Origin: an uncultured Bdellovibrionales bacterium
GTDB taxonomy: Bacteria; Bdellovibrionota; Bdellovibrionia; Bdellovibrionales; UBA1609
Length of the DNA: 46,673 bases
Assembly (NCBI GenBank): GCA_903833275.1
Contig: CAILEP010000033.1
Coordinates: forward strand, 1-46,673
Reading direction: 5' to 3'
Below are positions 1 to 8,272 of the stretch, in pieces. The position numbers and the translations under genes are program-made. Position 1 is the stretch's first letter; the number at the start of each line of letters is the position of its first letter. The notes beneath the pieces were generated by a model that was not told where the DNA came from, made no database searches, and saw nothing but the letters and a program-made list of their open reading frames with translations.

Positions 1-1
1 G

Positions 2-112
2 CTAATTGAATGGTGGCGAAAACATTATAACCAAGTTCGACCACACAGCAGTTTAAATGGTAAACCGCCAGCACCGCTAACAATCACACCGAGTGATAAA
101 CATGTTGCTTAA
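2..112 (+). CDS. IS3-family transposase OrfB, C-terminal 36 residues (partial)
   Basis: The open frame entering from the window edge reads LIEWWRKHYNQVRPHSSLNG and stops at TAA 110-112. The W-R-x-x-Y-N-x-x-R-P-H-S-S-L motif is the hallmark end of the rve integrase domain of IS3-family OrfB, just after the catalytic glutamate. The complete IS at 44510-45739 has a related but different version (WRKHFNTKRPHSSLGG), so these are two IS types. The rest of the gene lies outside the window. It would act with OrfA in cut-out, paste-in transposition. Confidence 0.85.
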   Translation, partial: LIEWWRKHYNQVRPHSSLNGKPPAPLTITPSDKHVA

Positions 113-119
113 ACAAATT

Positions 120-159
120 CAGTCCGATAGAAGGTGGGCCAATTCGTGGGGGCAGGTCA
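120..159 (-). repeat. Terminal inverted repeat (right end) of the IS
   Basis: Read on the minus strand, this 40-base segment starts TGACCTGCCCCC and ends TCGGACTG. It matches the left terminal repeat of the IS at 46447-46488 with a few substitutions and small indels. The shorter TGACCTGCC start is shared with the third IS at 45739. The apparent GTG start of the downstream kinase frame (134) lies inside this repeat. Confidence 0.8.
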
Positions 160-382
160 CCCAACAAGTGACGGAAAAATCGGTGGGGCTGTAATCTCTC
201 TAGTCGATATTCACGACGTAAAGACGGCCCTGGCGGTTGCCAATGTCGCCGAGAAAAACTTATTGATCGCCCGGGCTGACGCGATCAAGATTATTGAGGC
301 GAACCCCGTACCGCTGTTGATTATTAGATCGAATCGAAAAATTCTCCTTGCGAATCATGCCTTTTACCAGAAATTTCACCCT

Positions 383-418
383 GCAACGGCAACGGCAACG
401 GCAACGGCAACTGCAACG
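383..418 (+). repeat. Six tandem copies of a hexanucleotide (GCAACG) in the kinase gene
   Basis: Six units of GCAACG (one reads GCAACT) encode an Ala-Thr run within the first PAS domain of the truncated kinase. Hexamer repeats keep frame when they expand or contract, so this is a length-variable linker rather than an on/off switch. A second in-frame hexamer run lies at 2237-2263 in the same gene. Confidence 0.85.
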
Positions 419-2236
419 GCTGCCGCAGATTCAGCATTCGCGACCGAAGGCCACACCTTGGCTGAATTGGGTGATGGGCAATGGAATATCCCAGCTCTGA
501 CAGAGGTCGTCGAAAAAACCTTGAGCGAAGAGGTTGAGTTTCGTGACTTTGAAATCACTCACGACTTTCAGAAAATCGGCACCAAGATTATGCTTCTAAA
601 TGCCAGGCGAGTGGTGTTGCCTGGTTCGGGCATTGAAACGGCCCTGCTTGCATTTGTAGACATCACTGAACGGCGGCGGGCAGAAAATGAAAAAACGGAA
701 GCGTTGAGGCTTTTGAAGAGTATTTCGCAGCGAGTGCCAGGCCTCGTCTACCAATTTGTCTTGCGGCCTGACGGCAGTTCGTACTTTCCGTTCGCCAGTG
801 AGGGCATTCGGCAAATTTATCAATTAAACCCTGAGGATGTTCTCAGTGATGCCTCAAAGCTTAATGCGGTATTTCATCCAGACGATCGCGAGAGAATCAT
901 CAATTCTATGAAAGCATCAGCTGTCGACCTGAGCCCGTGGAGCGATGAATATCGGGTGAAATATGCTGACGGTACGGTGCGCTGGCTTCTTGGCAATGGG
1001 GTGGCCGAACGACTCAATGACGGCAGCGTTCTCTGGAATGGCTATGTGTCAGACGTGACCGAGCGAAAAATGTCAGAGCAGACCATCCGAGAGTCTGAGC
1101 AAAAGTACCGCAACCTCGCGGCGAGCGCATACGATGGTGTCATGGTCGTGCGGCGCGATGGTCGTATCGAGTTTGCCAATGCCCAAATTGAGAAATTTTT
1201 TGGCTATGCGCCGGGCGAATTGTTATATCAACAATACGATAAGCTTGTCGCAGATAGAGATCGGCAGATGCACACTGGCCACCATGATCGTTACATGAAT
1301 GAGCCCACAAAGAGAGAAATGGGTAAAAATCTTGATTTGGTTGGTCGGCGCAAGGATGGCACTGAATTCCCGATCGATGTTTCATTAAGTCCCTTTGTTT
1401 CGGGGGCCGACATCTTGGTTAATTGTGTGGTTCGAGATATTTCGAGCTTCAAGGCGATCGAGGTTGAGCGAGTCAATATTCTTGCGCGAGAAAAAGCGGC
1501 GAGAGAGTCGGCCGAGAAGGCCAATCAAGCCAAAGATGATTTTCTCGCGACCCTTTCGCACGAATTGCGAACTCCGCTCTCGTCGATATTGGCTTGGGCC
1601 CAATTGCTTCGTGGCGGCAAGTTAGACGCCGAAAAGCAAAAACACGGTGTAGAGGTACTTGAACGCAGCGCTCTGGCCCAGGGGCAATTGATTGACGATC
1701 TTTTAGATATTTCTAGAATTCAGGTTGGTAAATTGAATTTAGAAATTCAAAAAGTCGACCCTATTAAGCTGATCTCACTGGCGGTTGAGTCGACGCGAAG
1801 TTTGGCATTGAGTAAGTCAATTCAAATTGAAACAACTATTGACCCCTCGGTAAAACATATTTTTGCCGACCCAACGCGCCTGCAACAAATTTTATGGAAT
1901 CTTGTTACCAATGCCGTCAAGTTTTCGCTACAGGGCGGCACGGTGTGGGTTACGCTCGATCGCGCGAAAACTTCCGCTGGAGATCGAATACGCTTTCAAG
2001 TTCGCGACAACGGCAAAGGTATCAGCGCTGATTTTCTGCCGGTTATTTTCGAGCGGTTTACCCAAGTTGATAGCGCCAGCACGCGCAAATATGGCGGCCT
2101 TGGTCTCGGGCTTGCGATTGTGAAAAAACTTGTCGAAATGCATGGCGGAGCTGTCGATGTAGAAAGCCTGGGAGAAAATAAAGGGTCTACATTTATTGTT
2201 TTGCTTCCTGCTGAACCACCTGCGAAAATTTTTACC

Positions 2237-2263
2237 GCTGAGGCTGAGGCTGAGGCTGAGGCT
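2237..2263 (+). repeat. Tandem GCTGAG hexamers encoding an Ala-Glu linker
   Basis: Four units of GCTGAG plus a partial unit encode an Ala-Glu run exactly between the ATPase domain and the receiver domain of the hybrid kinase. It probably forms a flexible or helical linker whose length can change by slippage without loss of frame. Confidence 0.85.
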
Positions 2264-2637
2264 GTCATTAGTCTTGGCGGTGTGCGTGTTCTTGTTGTTG
2301 AAGATGAGGCTAGCTCAAGAGAAGTATTTGCCGTCATGCTGAAAACCTTCGGGGCCGAGGTTAAAACGGCCGACTCGGCGAGTGCCGCGCTATTGGCCAT
2401 CGAAGATTTCAAGCCCGATATTTTGGTTAGCGATATCGCAATGCCCGACGAAGATGGCTATAGCTTGATCGCTAAAGTCAGAGCGTTGAAGTCGCCGGCG
2501 GCAATGACCCCGGCGCTCGCCCTGACCGCTTTTGCCGGCCGCGAAGATGTTCAGCGTGCATTTCGGGCGGGCTTTCAAGCCCACGTCGCTAAACCTGTGC
2601 AAGCGAACAAGTTGGCCTTAGCAATCTCCCGGTTGAT

Positions 2638-2696
2638 AAAAGGTACGCCGTAACTTTTTTCCTCCAATGGCGGAAAAAAGTTACGGCGTACCTTTT
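2638..2696. terminator. Perfect 25-bp hairpin spanning the kinase stop codon
   Basis: Arms 2638-2662 and 2672-2696 are perfect reverse complements around a 9-base loop. The kinase TAA (2651-2653) sits in the left arm, and each arm holds a six-T/six-A run. Either strand would form a very stable hairpin, so it could terminate transcription or act as a repeated extragenic palindrome. There is no long T-run after the right arm, so classical intrinsic termination is not certain. Confidence 0.6.
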
Positions 2697-2828
2697 GGCT
2701 CCCGGACGTCTTTTTGCCCTGAAACAATATCGCGTCCGACTAAATTCAAAATGTTTACATGTTATCCGGATCTCGTCGCTGATCGCGCAAAAAAATTGAC
2801 AATCATCTCGGATCGTCAGCAAATCACA

Positions 2829-2847
2829 CCTCCAAAACAAAAGGAGG
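2829..2847 (+). promoter_or_regulatory. Small hairpin that can mask the ribosome-binding site of the next gene
   Basis: CCTCC (2829-2833) is followed nine bases later by GGAGG (2843-2847), the Shine-Dalgarno sequence of the ATG at 2853. The five GC-rich pairs would occlude the site in the mRNA. A TTGACA hexamer lies upstream near 2796 but has no convincing -10 partner. Regulation is inferred from pairing only. Confidence 0.35.
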
Positions 2848-2852
2848 GGATT

Positions 2853-3935
2853 ATGTTTTTTTCAAAATTAAAAAAAATAAGTTTATTCGCGTCGGGCGCG
2901 GTTGCGCTCTTAACGGCGTGCGAGGCCGGTGCGCTTCCGCTTTTATCCGAAAATGCGGCACGGTACTTTATCAGCGACGAGGCCTTAGCGATCTATCCAG
3001 ACTCGACTGACGCGCAAAAGTTTTACTATTTTCCGAACACATCGGTATTGACTGAGGGGGCTGATGGCACACCTGAATTTTCTTTGGCCTATTCAGGTGT
3101 CGAAAGCAATTCGCCCAACGGCGGCGGTTTGATGACGGCGATCTTTCATCTGAAATCAAACAAAAAACAGGTCGATGCAATCGAGCGATTTTTGGCTGAT
3201 CACAAAGGGGCCTCGGTGGCAGTTCTACCGGTTTTGGCTTCGACCTTGAGCGCTGGCGACCCAACCAAATTTTTGAGCATCTTTAAAGGTATCGATCTGC
3301 CACCATTCGGCGGATTGCCTGACACTGACGTGGGCTTTAGTTGTGAGCTTACGGTTTTCGGCGTCAATCTGATTATGGCCCAAATTGAGGCCGGCACCTC
3401 GAAAGGGCTGCACGCTTGTTACAAATTTGAAGGTCTTGGCCCGAACATGGACGCGCGAATCTATATCCATTGGCAGCAGATCTACGATTATCTAAGAGCC
3501 AGCGCCTCGGGCACCTATTATTGGTTTCACGCCGACATTCAGCGCGTGACTGAAGAAATGCACACCAAAGGCCTTGTTGAGATCACAATCGATGGCGGCT
3601 CGGCAAAAGAGCAAGACTACATTATGAAAATCGCCGACCAAATGATTGAGAAGTTTTTTAAAGCTGATTTAGCCGCAAGCCCTACTCAGGCGGGATCAAA
3701 TATTTTCAGCAACACACCGTTCACGCTAAGTGTTAACAGTGTTCATAAAGAAGATATCAAAGATTTCAATGGCCGCTGGGTCATTCGCGATCTCACTCAA
3801 CGCGAAATTTGCGTTGATATGAGTCTGCACGATGTGGCGCCCTACGCAAAAACAAAAGTCATTAATGCTGACAAACATCGCGCTGATGTAGTTGGTGAAG
3901 AAAAGCTTGAAGAAATTAACCCAAGCCTCAGATAA
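2853..3935 (+). CDS. Predicted lipoprotein of unknown function (paralogue of the 5203 gene)
   Basis: Product of 360 residues. The ATG at 2853 follows a strong AGGAGGGG site; an open frame continues upstream but lacks a signal there. The N-terminus has a short basic stretch, a hydrophobic core and a lipobox ending LLTAC (Cys23), so export and lipid anchoring are likely. The region from about residue 45 (IYPDSTDAQKFYYFPN) resembles the 5203 gene (IYPDSVNANLYYVTP), and both continue with a similar plan: a short strand-rich part, GGLM/RGLM, then a helix and a conserved GLP or VLP stretch. I recognise no enzymatic motif. First of four consecutive exported proteins on this strand, probably one transcription unit. 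Function unknown. Confidence 0.75.
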   Translation: MFFSKLKKISLFASGAVALLTACEAGALPLLSENAARYFISDEALAIYPDSTDAQKFYYFPNTSVLTEGADGTPEFSLAYSGVESNSPNGGGLMTAIFHLKSNKKQVDAIERFLADHKGASVAVLPVLASTLSAGDPTKFLSIFKGIDLPPFGGLPDTDVGFSCELTVFGVNLIMAQIEAGTSKGLHACYKFEGLGPNMDARIYIHWQQIYDYLRASASGTYYWFHADIQRVTEEMHTKGLVEITIDGGSAKEQDYIMKIADQMIEKFFKADLAASPTQAGSNIFSNTPFTLSVNSVHKEDIKDFNGRWVIRDLTQREICVDMSLHDVAPYAKTKVINADKHRADVVGEEKLEEINPSLR

Positions 3936-3948
3936 AGGAGAGCTTCAA

Positions 3949-4782
3949 ATGTTTAAATATCTAGTTGCTACCACCGTGACTGCGCTCACGCTGCTTTCGG
4001 CAGCCCCTGCGCAGGCTTTTATTCAATCGGTTGACGAAGATGCTAAGGTCGTCAACTGGACGCCCACGCCCGTACTCGAAGTTAATATTATGAACCCAGC
4101 AGGCGGCACGTCAGATACGTATGGTATCCTCACCTATGTTTGGAAACCCATGCAAGATCAGCTCAATTCTGAGTTCAAAGACATTGCCGACAAATACCCT
4201 GGTTACAAAATTATTAGCGCGAGTATCGAAGCGGTGGATGACGCGATTCTGAGCGTGCCGGCTGCGAACTATACGGTGAAACTCACGGTCTTTCCGAACG
4301 GCAATGGCCTCTATGCGGAGGCCAACGAATCTCTAACACGCCGGCAATTTGACGCCATCATAAAAGCCAAAGCGAGCGACCCGGTCGGCTATATTAAAAT
4401 CGTGGGCACTGGGCGGGCTGACATTTCGTATAGCGAGGTCGCTGAAAACCTTTTGATCACCCCTGACCAGTGTCGAAATTGGCTAGGTCGCGGAGTTCTT
4501 CGTGATGTTGAAACAAATCTATTTAGTTACGCCAGCGCCCTTGAGCGCGCCGGCGAACCGAGGTTTGCCGAAACCAAATCGCTCTTGCTGCGATCAATTC
4601 AAATGTCTTGTTACGAGGTCGAAAACTCAACCAGAGTCGAAACGTTTGAAGATCTGTTGAACGTACGCTTGAGAGTGAAAATGAGCCAGCCCGTGCCGGT
4701 CAAGTACGTGATCACACGCAATAAGCCCGTAACTTTTCAGGTGCCGTGGGTTTTAAAACCCTGGAACCCCGATGACCAATAA
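3949..4782 (+). CDS. Secreted protein of unknown function
   Basis: Product of 277 residues. ATG at 3949 follows AAAGGAGA, 13 bases after the preceding stop. The N-terminus is a clear Sec signal peptide ending in APAQA (cleavage near residue 23). The mature part mixes strands and helices, with three cysteines (DQCRNWLG, QMSCYEVE and the signal region excluded) that may be structural. No family is recognised. Its position between two lipoprotein genes suggests a shared periplasmic or surface role, but nothing in the sequence says what it does. Confidence 0.75.
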   Translation: MFKYLVATTVTALTLLSAAPAQAFIQSVDEDAKVVNWTPTPVLEVNIMNPAGGTSDTYGILTYVWKPMQDQLNSEFKDIADKYPGYKIISASIEAVDDAILSVPAANYTVKLTVFPNGNGLYAEANESLTRRQFDAIIKAKASDPVGYIKIVGTGRADISYSEVAENLLITPDQCRNWLGRGVLRDVETNLFSYASALERAGEPRFAETKSLLLRSIQMSCYEVENSTRVETFEDLLNVRLRVKMSQPVPVKYVITRNKPVTFQVPWVLKPWNPDDQ

Positions 4783-4795
4783 AGGCGGTGAATTT

Positions 4796-5161
4796 GTGAA
4801 AAAATATTTACCGAATTTGAATTTACGTCGGCGCTTATTGGCCTCGACGAGCCTCGCCGCGGCCGCGACAGCCCTAGTTGCGACAATGACCGTCGCGCTG
4901 CTGCTGTCGGCGTGCCAAAACGAGGGGGGCAGTCGTGGTGGCCAAGATAGAGTTGTCGCGCCTTCGCGCACTGTTGAGCTGAATGCCGCAGATGTACAAC
5001 GCATTCGTTCAATGACGAATACAAGCGTGATGCAAATTGGGCAGGCGCTTGAAGAGCTGGCTCAAGAAAAGAATTGCGAACTCGTTGCTGTTGCAAGAGC
5101 GCTCGAAAGTCAGCTTGCTATTCGTTGCTCTGATTCGCTTTGTGCTGTCACAAACAAGTAA
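4796..5161 (+). CDS. Small predicted lipoprotein
   Basis: Start chosen at GTG 4796, preceded by AAGGCGG; it gives 121 residues beginning VKKYLPNLNLRRR. An in-frame ATG at 4772 would overlap the preceding gene by 11 bases. A long Ala/Leu-rich hydrophobic stretch leads to a lipobox LLLSAC (Cys40), so this is an exported lipoprotein with a long signal peptide. The mature region of about 80 residues is helical and has three late cysteines (NCELVA, RCSDSLC). No family recognised. Tightly coupled to the upstream gene, therefore probably co-translated. Confidence 0.65.
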   Translation: MKKYLPNLNLRRRLLASTSLAAAATALVATMTVALLLSACQNEGGSRGGQDRVVAPSRTVELNAADVQRIRSMTNTSVMQIGQALEELAQEKNCELVAVARALESQLAIRCSDSLCAVTNK

Positions 5162-5202
5162 TAGATAGGCATTAAATATTTTCAAAATACCGAGGGGGTT
5201 TT

Positions 5203-5907
5203 ATGAAAAAAGGGATCTTGGTTCTAATAAGTGCTCTCATGTTTTCTCTTGTTGCAACAGGTACAGCTTTCGCGTCGCCGGTGCTAAACGAAAACGAGGC
5301 CAACGGTTCGCCGACGGCTGCGACGATTTACCCTGATAGCGTAAATGCAAATCTCTATTACGTAACCCCGCAATATCTAGGGGTCTGTAAGGATGAGAAG
5401 GGCCAACTTTTATTTAGTTATTCAGAGTTTCGACCGAGCGGTTGGTTTAAGCTAAAGCGCGGCCTGATGCTTGCAACTCTCTGTATTAAAGAACACGACG
5501 TGGCGATGCAAGCGGCGATCAAGGGGGTGTTGGCGAAAAACCCGCGCGCCCAGTTTGTTGGCTTGCCATACACGAGCTCAAGCCTCGCTCTTAATAATGA
5601 GGTCTTTCGAAGCCTTATTGAGAATAGCGACTGCGAACACGCGGCAGGGGTCATTGGCCAAGAGCAGGCGTGTTCGATCGAATATACTCCGCGTGGTAGA
5701 AAAGAGTTTTTGTCGGCGCTGAGATCTGGCGTTGCGTTCGTCATACAATTTAATTACACAGTCGACGGAGTTGTGCGATTGCCGACGGGCGTCGTTGCAA
5801 AAACGGCCAATTTCGGCATGGCCGCGCGAATTTCAAAATCAGATTTTGGCGACGATCTTGAGAAATATATTTTTGTAGAAAAGGCTGAGCCTGTGGCAGC
5901 CAACTAA
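5203..5907 (+). CDS. Secreted protein of unknown function (paralogue of the 2853 gene)
   Basis: Product of 234 residues. ATG 5203 follows a GAGGGGG site. Signal peptide ends in GTAFA (cleavage near residue 24), with no lipobox, so a soluble periplasmic or secreted form of the same family as the lipoprotein at 2853. Shared landmarks are the IYPDS...YY segment, the RGLML helix and the FVGLPYTSSSL stretch. Cysteines at CKDEKG, TLCIKE, DCEHAA and ACSIEY could form two disulfides. It lacks the C-terminal third of the longer paralogue. Function unknown. Confidence 0.75.
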   Translation: MKKGILVLISALMFSLVATGTAFASPVLNENEANGSPTAATIYPDSVNANLYYVTPQYLGVCKDEKGQLLFSYSEFRPSGWFKLKRGLMLATLCIKEHDVAMQAAIKGVLAKNPRAQFVGLPYTSSSLALNNEVFRSLIENSDCEHAAGVIGQEQACSIEYTPRGRKEFLSALRSGVAFVIQFNYTVDGVVRLPTGVVAKTANFGMAARISKSDFGDDLEKYIFVEKAEPVAAN

Positions 5908-6108
5908 TCTTCGAGCGGTCTGCGCAGCAGCGAGGCCATTCGCACTGCGCATCAGGCTGACAGGTCGACACATATAAACGGCGACGTGGGTCATTTTGGC
6001 AGGCTTTGATGCGCTCAGGGCTCGGCGCAATCGATTTAGGCTTCCCTCAGTAGTTGGACCAAAATTTGCTCTTTCAGCGATTGAGAAAAGCGTATCGATG
6101 GGGGCAAC

Positions 6109-6654
6109 ATGAAAAACATTCTGCTTGTTTTGTTGGCACTTATTTCAATAACAGCCTGTGGTTCAAAAACCTTTCATGGGGTTTTAACTGTCTATGAACC
6201 CCTGGCGATCAAAGATATCGACGGCAGAGCGCATGCTCTCGCCGCAGGCGGGTATGAAATTAGAGCCAAGGCTTATGGTCAAAACAAGAAAATAAGAATT
6301 GATATCAACGGCTCTTCGCGCTTCGGCGCGGCGATCATTAGTTTACCCAAAGCTATTAATTTTAAAACTGATGACGCAAGTGCAAAAATTGGCGCGGCCG
6401 ATCTCGAACAGCCGTGGGATTTATTAATAATGAAAACTCTTGAGAGAAAAATTTCGCGGGCGACTGACGGCCGAGAGAGTTGCCACGCTGGCCCCCTTGG
6501 CTACCGAGAAGTTCGTTATCAAGAGCAAACCACTCGAGATAAATACGAAGGCCTCATAACGACGCAAGGGACAGAGCGGGTTGTGGCCAAAATTCAAATA
6601 TTTTCAGACCCCAGACATGAACGAATATATCTATACCAAGGGCTTTGCCTATAG
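6109..6654 (+). CDS. Predicted lipoprotein, function unknown
   Basis: Product of 181 residues starting MKNILLVLLALISITAC, a short textbook lipoprotein signal with Cys17. The mature part starts with a strand-rich domain (VLTVYEPLAIKDIDG) and ends RIYLYQGLCL; one late cysteine pair (ESCHAG, GLCL) may be disulfide-bonded. I do not recognise the family. A strong intrinsic terminator follows at 6709, so this ends the local exported-protein cluster. The 200 bases between it and the preceding gene hold nothing I can assign. Confidence 0.75.
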   Translation: MKNILLVLLALISITACGSKTFHGVLTVYEPLAIKDIDGRAHALAAGGYEIRAKAYGQNKKIRIDINGSSRFGAAIISLPKAINFKTDDASAKIGAADLEQPWDLLIMKTLERKISRATDGRESCHAGPLGYREVRYQEQTTRDKYEGLITTQGTERVVAKIQIFSDPRHERIYLYQGLCL

Positions 6655-6708
6655 AATGAGTGACAAGACTAAACGACCATAGAAAAAGACCCTTCCCGTC
6701 TATAATTT

Positions 6709-6756
6709 GAGCCCCGAGGTTGTTTTTTCTAAACAACCTCGGGGCTCTGTCTTTTT
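6709..6756 (+). terminator. Rho-independent terminator
   Basis: A perfect 16-bp GC-rich stem (6709-6724 with 6732-6747; GAGCCCCGAGG arm) with a seven-base loop is followed by TGTCTTTTT. It lies 55 bases after the lipoprotein gene and closes that transcription unit. Confidence 0.9.
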
Positions 6757-6927
6757 AAAAACTCAAATAGCTCGGAGGCGTTTCGATCGTCAAAAGGGTC
6801 TGTTTGTCACTTTGAGATAGAATGTTTCTTGGTGAGCGCGAAAAAGGCCGGCCTGAGCGTCACTGTCAGATGGTTCTCTTTTTGCAGTACGAAAAGAGCG
6901 GAACATAACTTTTCAAAGGAGACTCAT

Positions 6928-7398
6928 ATGTCGATCAAGGCAATTTGCAATAGCAACGTCGTTACGATGGAGAGAGGCACAACACTTAAAGAGGCTTCAG
7001 ACCTCATGCAGCGAAAGCACGTCGGAAGTATCGTTGTGACAGAAGTGGAAGGTGGAAAAAAAATACCATGCGGGATTATCACCGATCGAGATATCGCGCT
7101 CGCCGTGGGCTCTTCGATACGCCCGCAAGATTTGCGGGTCGAGCAGATTATGAGAAATCGGCCCGTCACGGCCAAGGGCAGTGATGGTATCTACGACACC
7201 ATTATGCGAATGCGCGATAACGGAGTGAAAAGATTGCCGGTCGTTAATGCTGATGGATCGCTCTGCGGTGTTATTTGTGCTGACGATCTGTTGAGTATGA
7301 TGGGTGATGAAATTAATAGCCTTGCAAAGATCACCGAAGTCCAAATTAAGAAAGAAAGAGGTTTAAGGGCGCCGGTCGAGATGCGAATCGAGATGTAG
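6928..7398 (+). CDS. CBS-domain pair protein
   Basis: Product of 156 residues; ATG 6928 follows AAAGGAGA. Two CBS motifs form one Bateman module: residues 1-60 (VGSIVVTEVEG, GIITDRDIALAV) and 70-130 (GVKRLPVVNADG, GVICADDLL). Such modules bind adenosine nucleotides and usually act as regulatory subunits or stress sensors; stand-alone versions are common. No partner domain is fused. It has its own upstream region after a terminator and precedes signalling genes, but a functional link with them is not shown. Confidence 0.9.
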   Translation: MSIKAICNSNVVTMERGTTLKEASDLMQRKHVGSIVVTEVEGGKKIPCGIITDRDIALAVGSSIRPQDLRVEQIMRNRPVTAKGSDGIYDTIMRMRDNGVKRLPVVNADGSLCGVICADDLLSMMGDEINSLAKITEVQIKKERGLRAPVEMRIEM

Positions 7399-7581
7399 GT
7401 GCTCAATTGCTTAGATCTTGCAATCAGTCGTCTATTTGTGGAACGGGGCAATTTGGCCCAAAGATTTGTTTTCGCTTCATTCGTATTATTGGTAAAAATG
7501 TATCGATGTAACTGCCTGAAATCATTTGGCTCGTTAGGTTGCGACTGGATCTTGGCAAATGCTGCGTCAACTATAGTGTTG

Positions 7582-7587
7582 TATAAT
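7582..7587 (+). promoter_or_regulatory. Candidate -10 element of the receiver gene
   Basis: A perfect TATAAT lies 67 bases before the chosen start at 7655. No good -35 is visible at 16-18 bases. Transcription would begin near 7594, which excludes the in-frame ATG at 7586 as a start and supports the one at 7655. Confidence 0.4.
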
Positions 7588-7641
7588 GAAAGTGCCGCGA
7601 CTAAAAACAGAGGTGTTGAGACGAAACACTTGGTTTGTAAC

Positions 7642-7650
7642 GGGGGGGGG
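7642..7650 (+). repeat. Run of nine G forming the ribosome-binding region of the receiver gene
   Basis: Nine consecutive G residues end four bases before ATG 7655 and supply its Shine-Dalgarno sequence. Homopolymer G tracts of this length are prone to slipped-strand mispairing. A gain or loss would change spacing to the start codon. Confidence 0.7.
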
Positions 7651-7654
7651 CGAT

Positions 7655-8059
7655 ATGCAAGTAGAAAATAATAAGATTCTAGTCGTTGAAGATTACCCCG
7701 AGATGTCGGACATTTTGAGAATCGTTTTAGAGAATGCTGGGTTTTCTGTTACCTGTGCAAAAACGGGTGAAGAGGCTCTCGTAGCCCTAAGGCAAGGGAA
7801 ATCTCCGTCGCTGATCGTATTAGACAATATGTTGCCCGACATGACGGCCTTGGGCTTTCTTGAAAAGAAAAAGAATGAGGCAGTCGGGCAAAATGTGCCG
7901 GTGATGATCTGTTCGGCCACAAATTTCACGGGCAACAGTCTGTTGCCTAGAGAGGTTGTTGGTGTCTTAAGAAAGCCATTTCAGATAAGCGAGCTTCTGG
8001 GGGCTATTTCAAAATTCAAATCGGCAAACCCCAAGGTCAGCAGCGGGCCTGCCCACTAA
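7655..8059 (+). CDS. Single-domain response regulator (receiver only)
   Basis: Product of 134 residues and a single REC domain: acidic pair in VVEDYPEMS, phospho-acceptor Asp57 in VLDNMLPD, a Ser/Thr switch position in CSATN and the conserved Lys in LRKPF. All key residues are present. No output domain follows; the last 15 residues are a short tail. Stand-alone receivers usually pass phosphate in relays or bind partner proteins. The next gene is another receiver and the one after is a histidine kinase, so a small relay is plausible. Confidence 0.88.
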   Translation: MQVENNKILVVEDYPEMSDILRIVLENAGFSVTCAKTGEEALVALRQGKSPSLIVLDNMLPDMTALGFLEKKKNEAVGQNVPVMICSATNFTGNSLLPREVVGVLRKPFQISELLGAISKFKSANPKVSSGPAH

Positions 8060-8272
8060 GCGGTGGGTTGCAGCACAAAGCTGTTAAGGCTGATAGCTAA
8101 AAAACTTTTCAAGACATTTTGTCACATTGGCAGCATTAACTGGCTCGAGTCGGCAGGTTGTTGATTGCGTTAAACTTACCCTCCTGTTTTTGTTTCGATC
8201 TGAGAGTATTTCTTTCTGGCACATCTTTTGTAATGAATACAATTCAAGGGGAATTAAATGAAGGAGGGGGAT

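Larger units (their letters stand above)
1..159 (+). mobile_element. 3' end of an IS3-family insertion sequence, cut by the window edge
   Basis: The window starts inside an IS whose transposase runs on the plus strand and stops at 112. The outer end at 159 is fixed by comparison with the IS starting at 46447: the reverse complement of 120-159 and the bases 46447-46488 both begin TGACCTGCCCCC and both end in TCGGACTG, with a short gap between. Those are the two terminal inverted repeats of one IS type. IS3-family ends characteristically begin TG and finish CA, as here. Sequence from 160 onward belongs to the interrupted host gene. Confidence 0.85.
134..2653 (+). pseudogene. Hybrid sensor histidine kinase, N-terminally truncated by an IS (probable CheB/CheR-PAS-kinase remnant)
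   Basis: Open for 839 codons, but the first eight come from the IS terminal repeat; host sequence starts at 160. Order: end of an upstream domain (residues about 9-30), PAS (50-185), PAS (192-312), PAS (320-440), HisKA with SHELRTP and His476, HATPase_c (about 579-700; N box WNLVTNAVKFS, DNGKGI, GLGLGLAIV), receiver (716-835) with acidic pair VVEDE, Asp767 and Lys in AKPV. The first PAS, with ELGDGQWNIPAL and HDFQKIGTKIMLLNAR, is the type that normally follows the CheR methyltransferase in CheB-CheR fusion kinases, so the missing N-terminus was probably CheB-CheR (family knowledge). The remaining sequence could be translated from the GTG at 134, but native input domains and promoter are gone. 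The stop lies in a large hairpin. Confidence 0.8.

Noticed and set aside
2667-2852. Upstream extension of the lipoprotein at 2853
   Set aside because: The added residues come from the hairpin and leader, contain no signal peptide, and the strong ribosome site precedes ATG 2853.
7399-7671. Open frame after the CBS gene
   Set aside because: It lacks a ribosome site, contains the promoter and G tract of the next gene, and matches no protein pattern.
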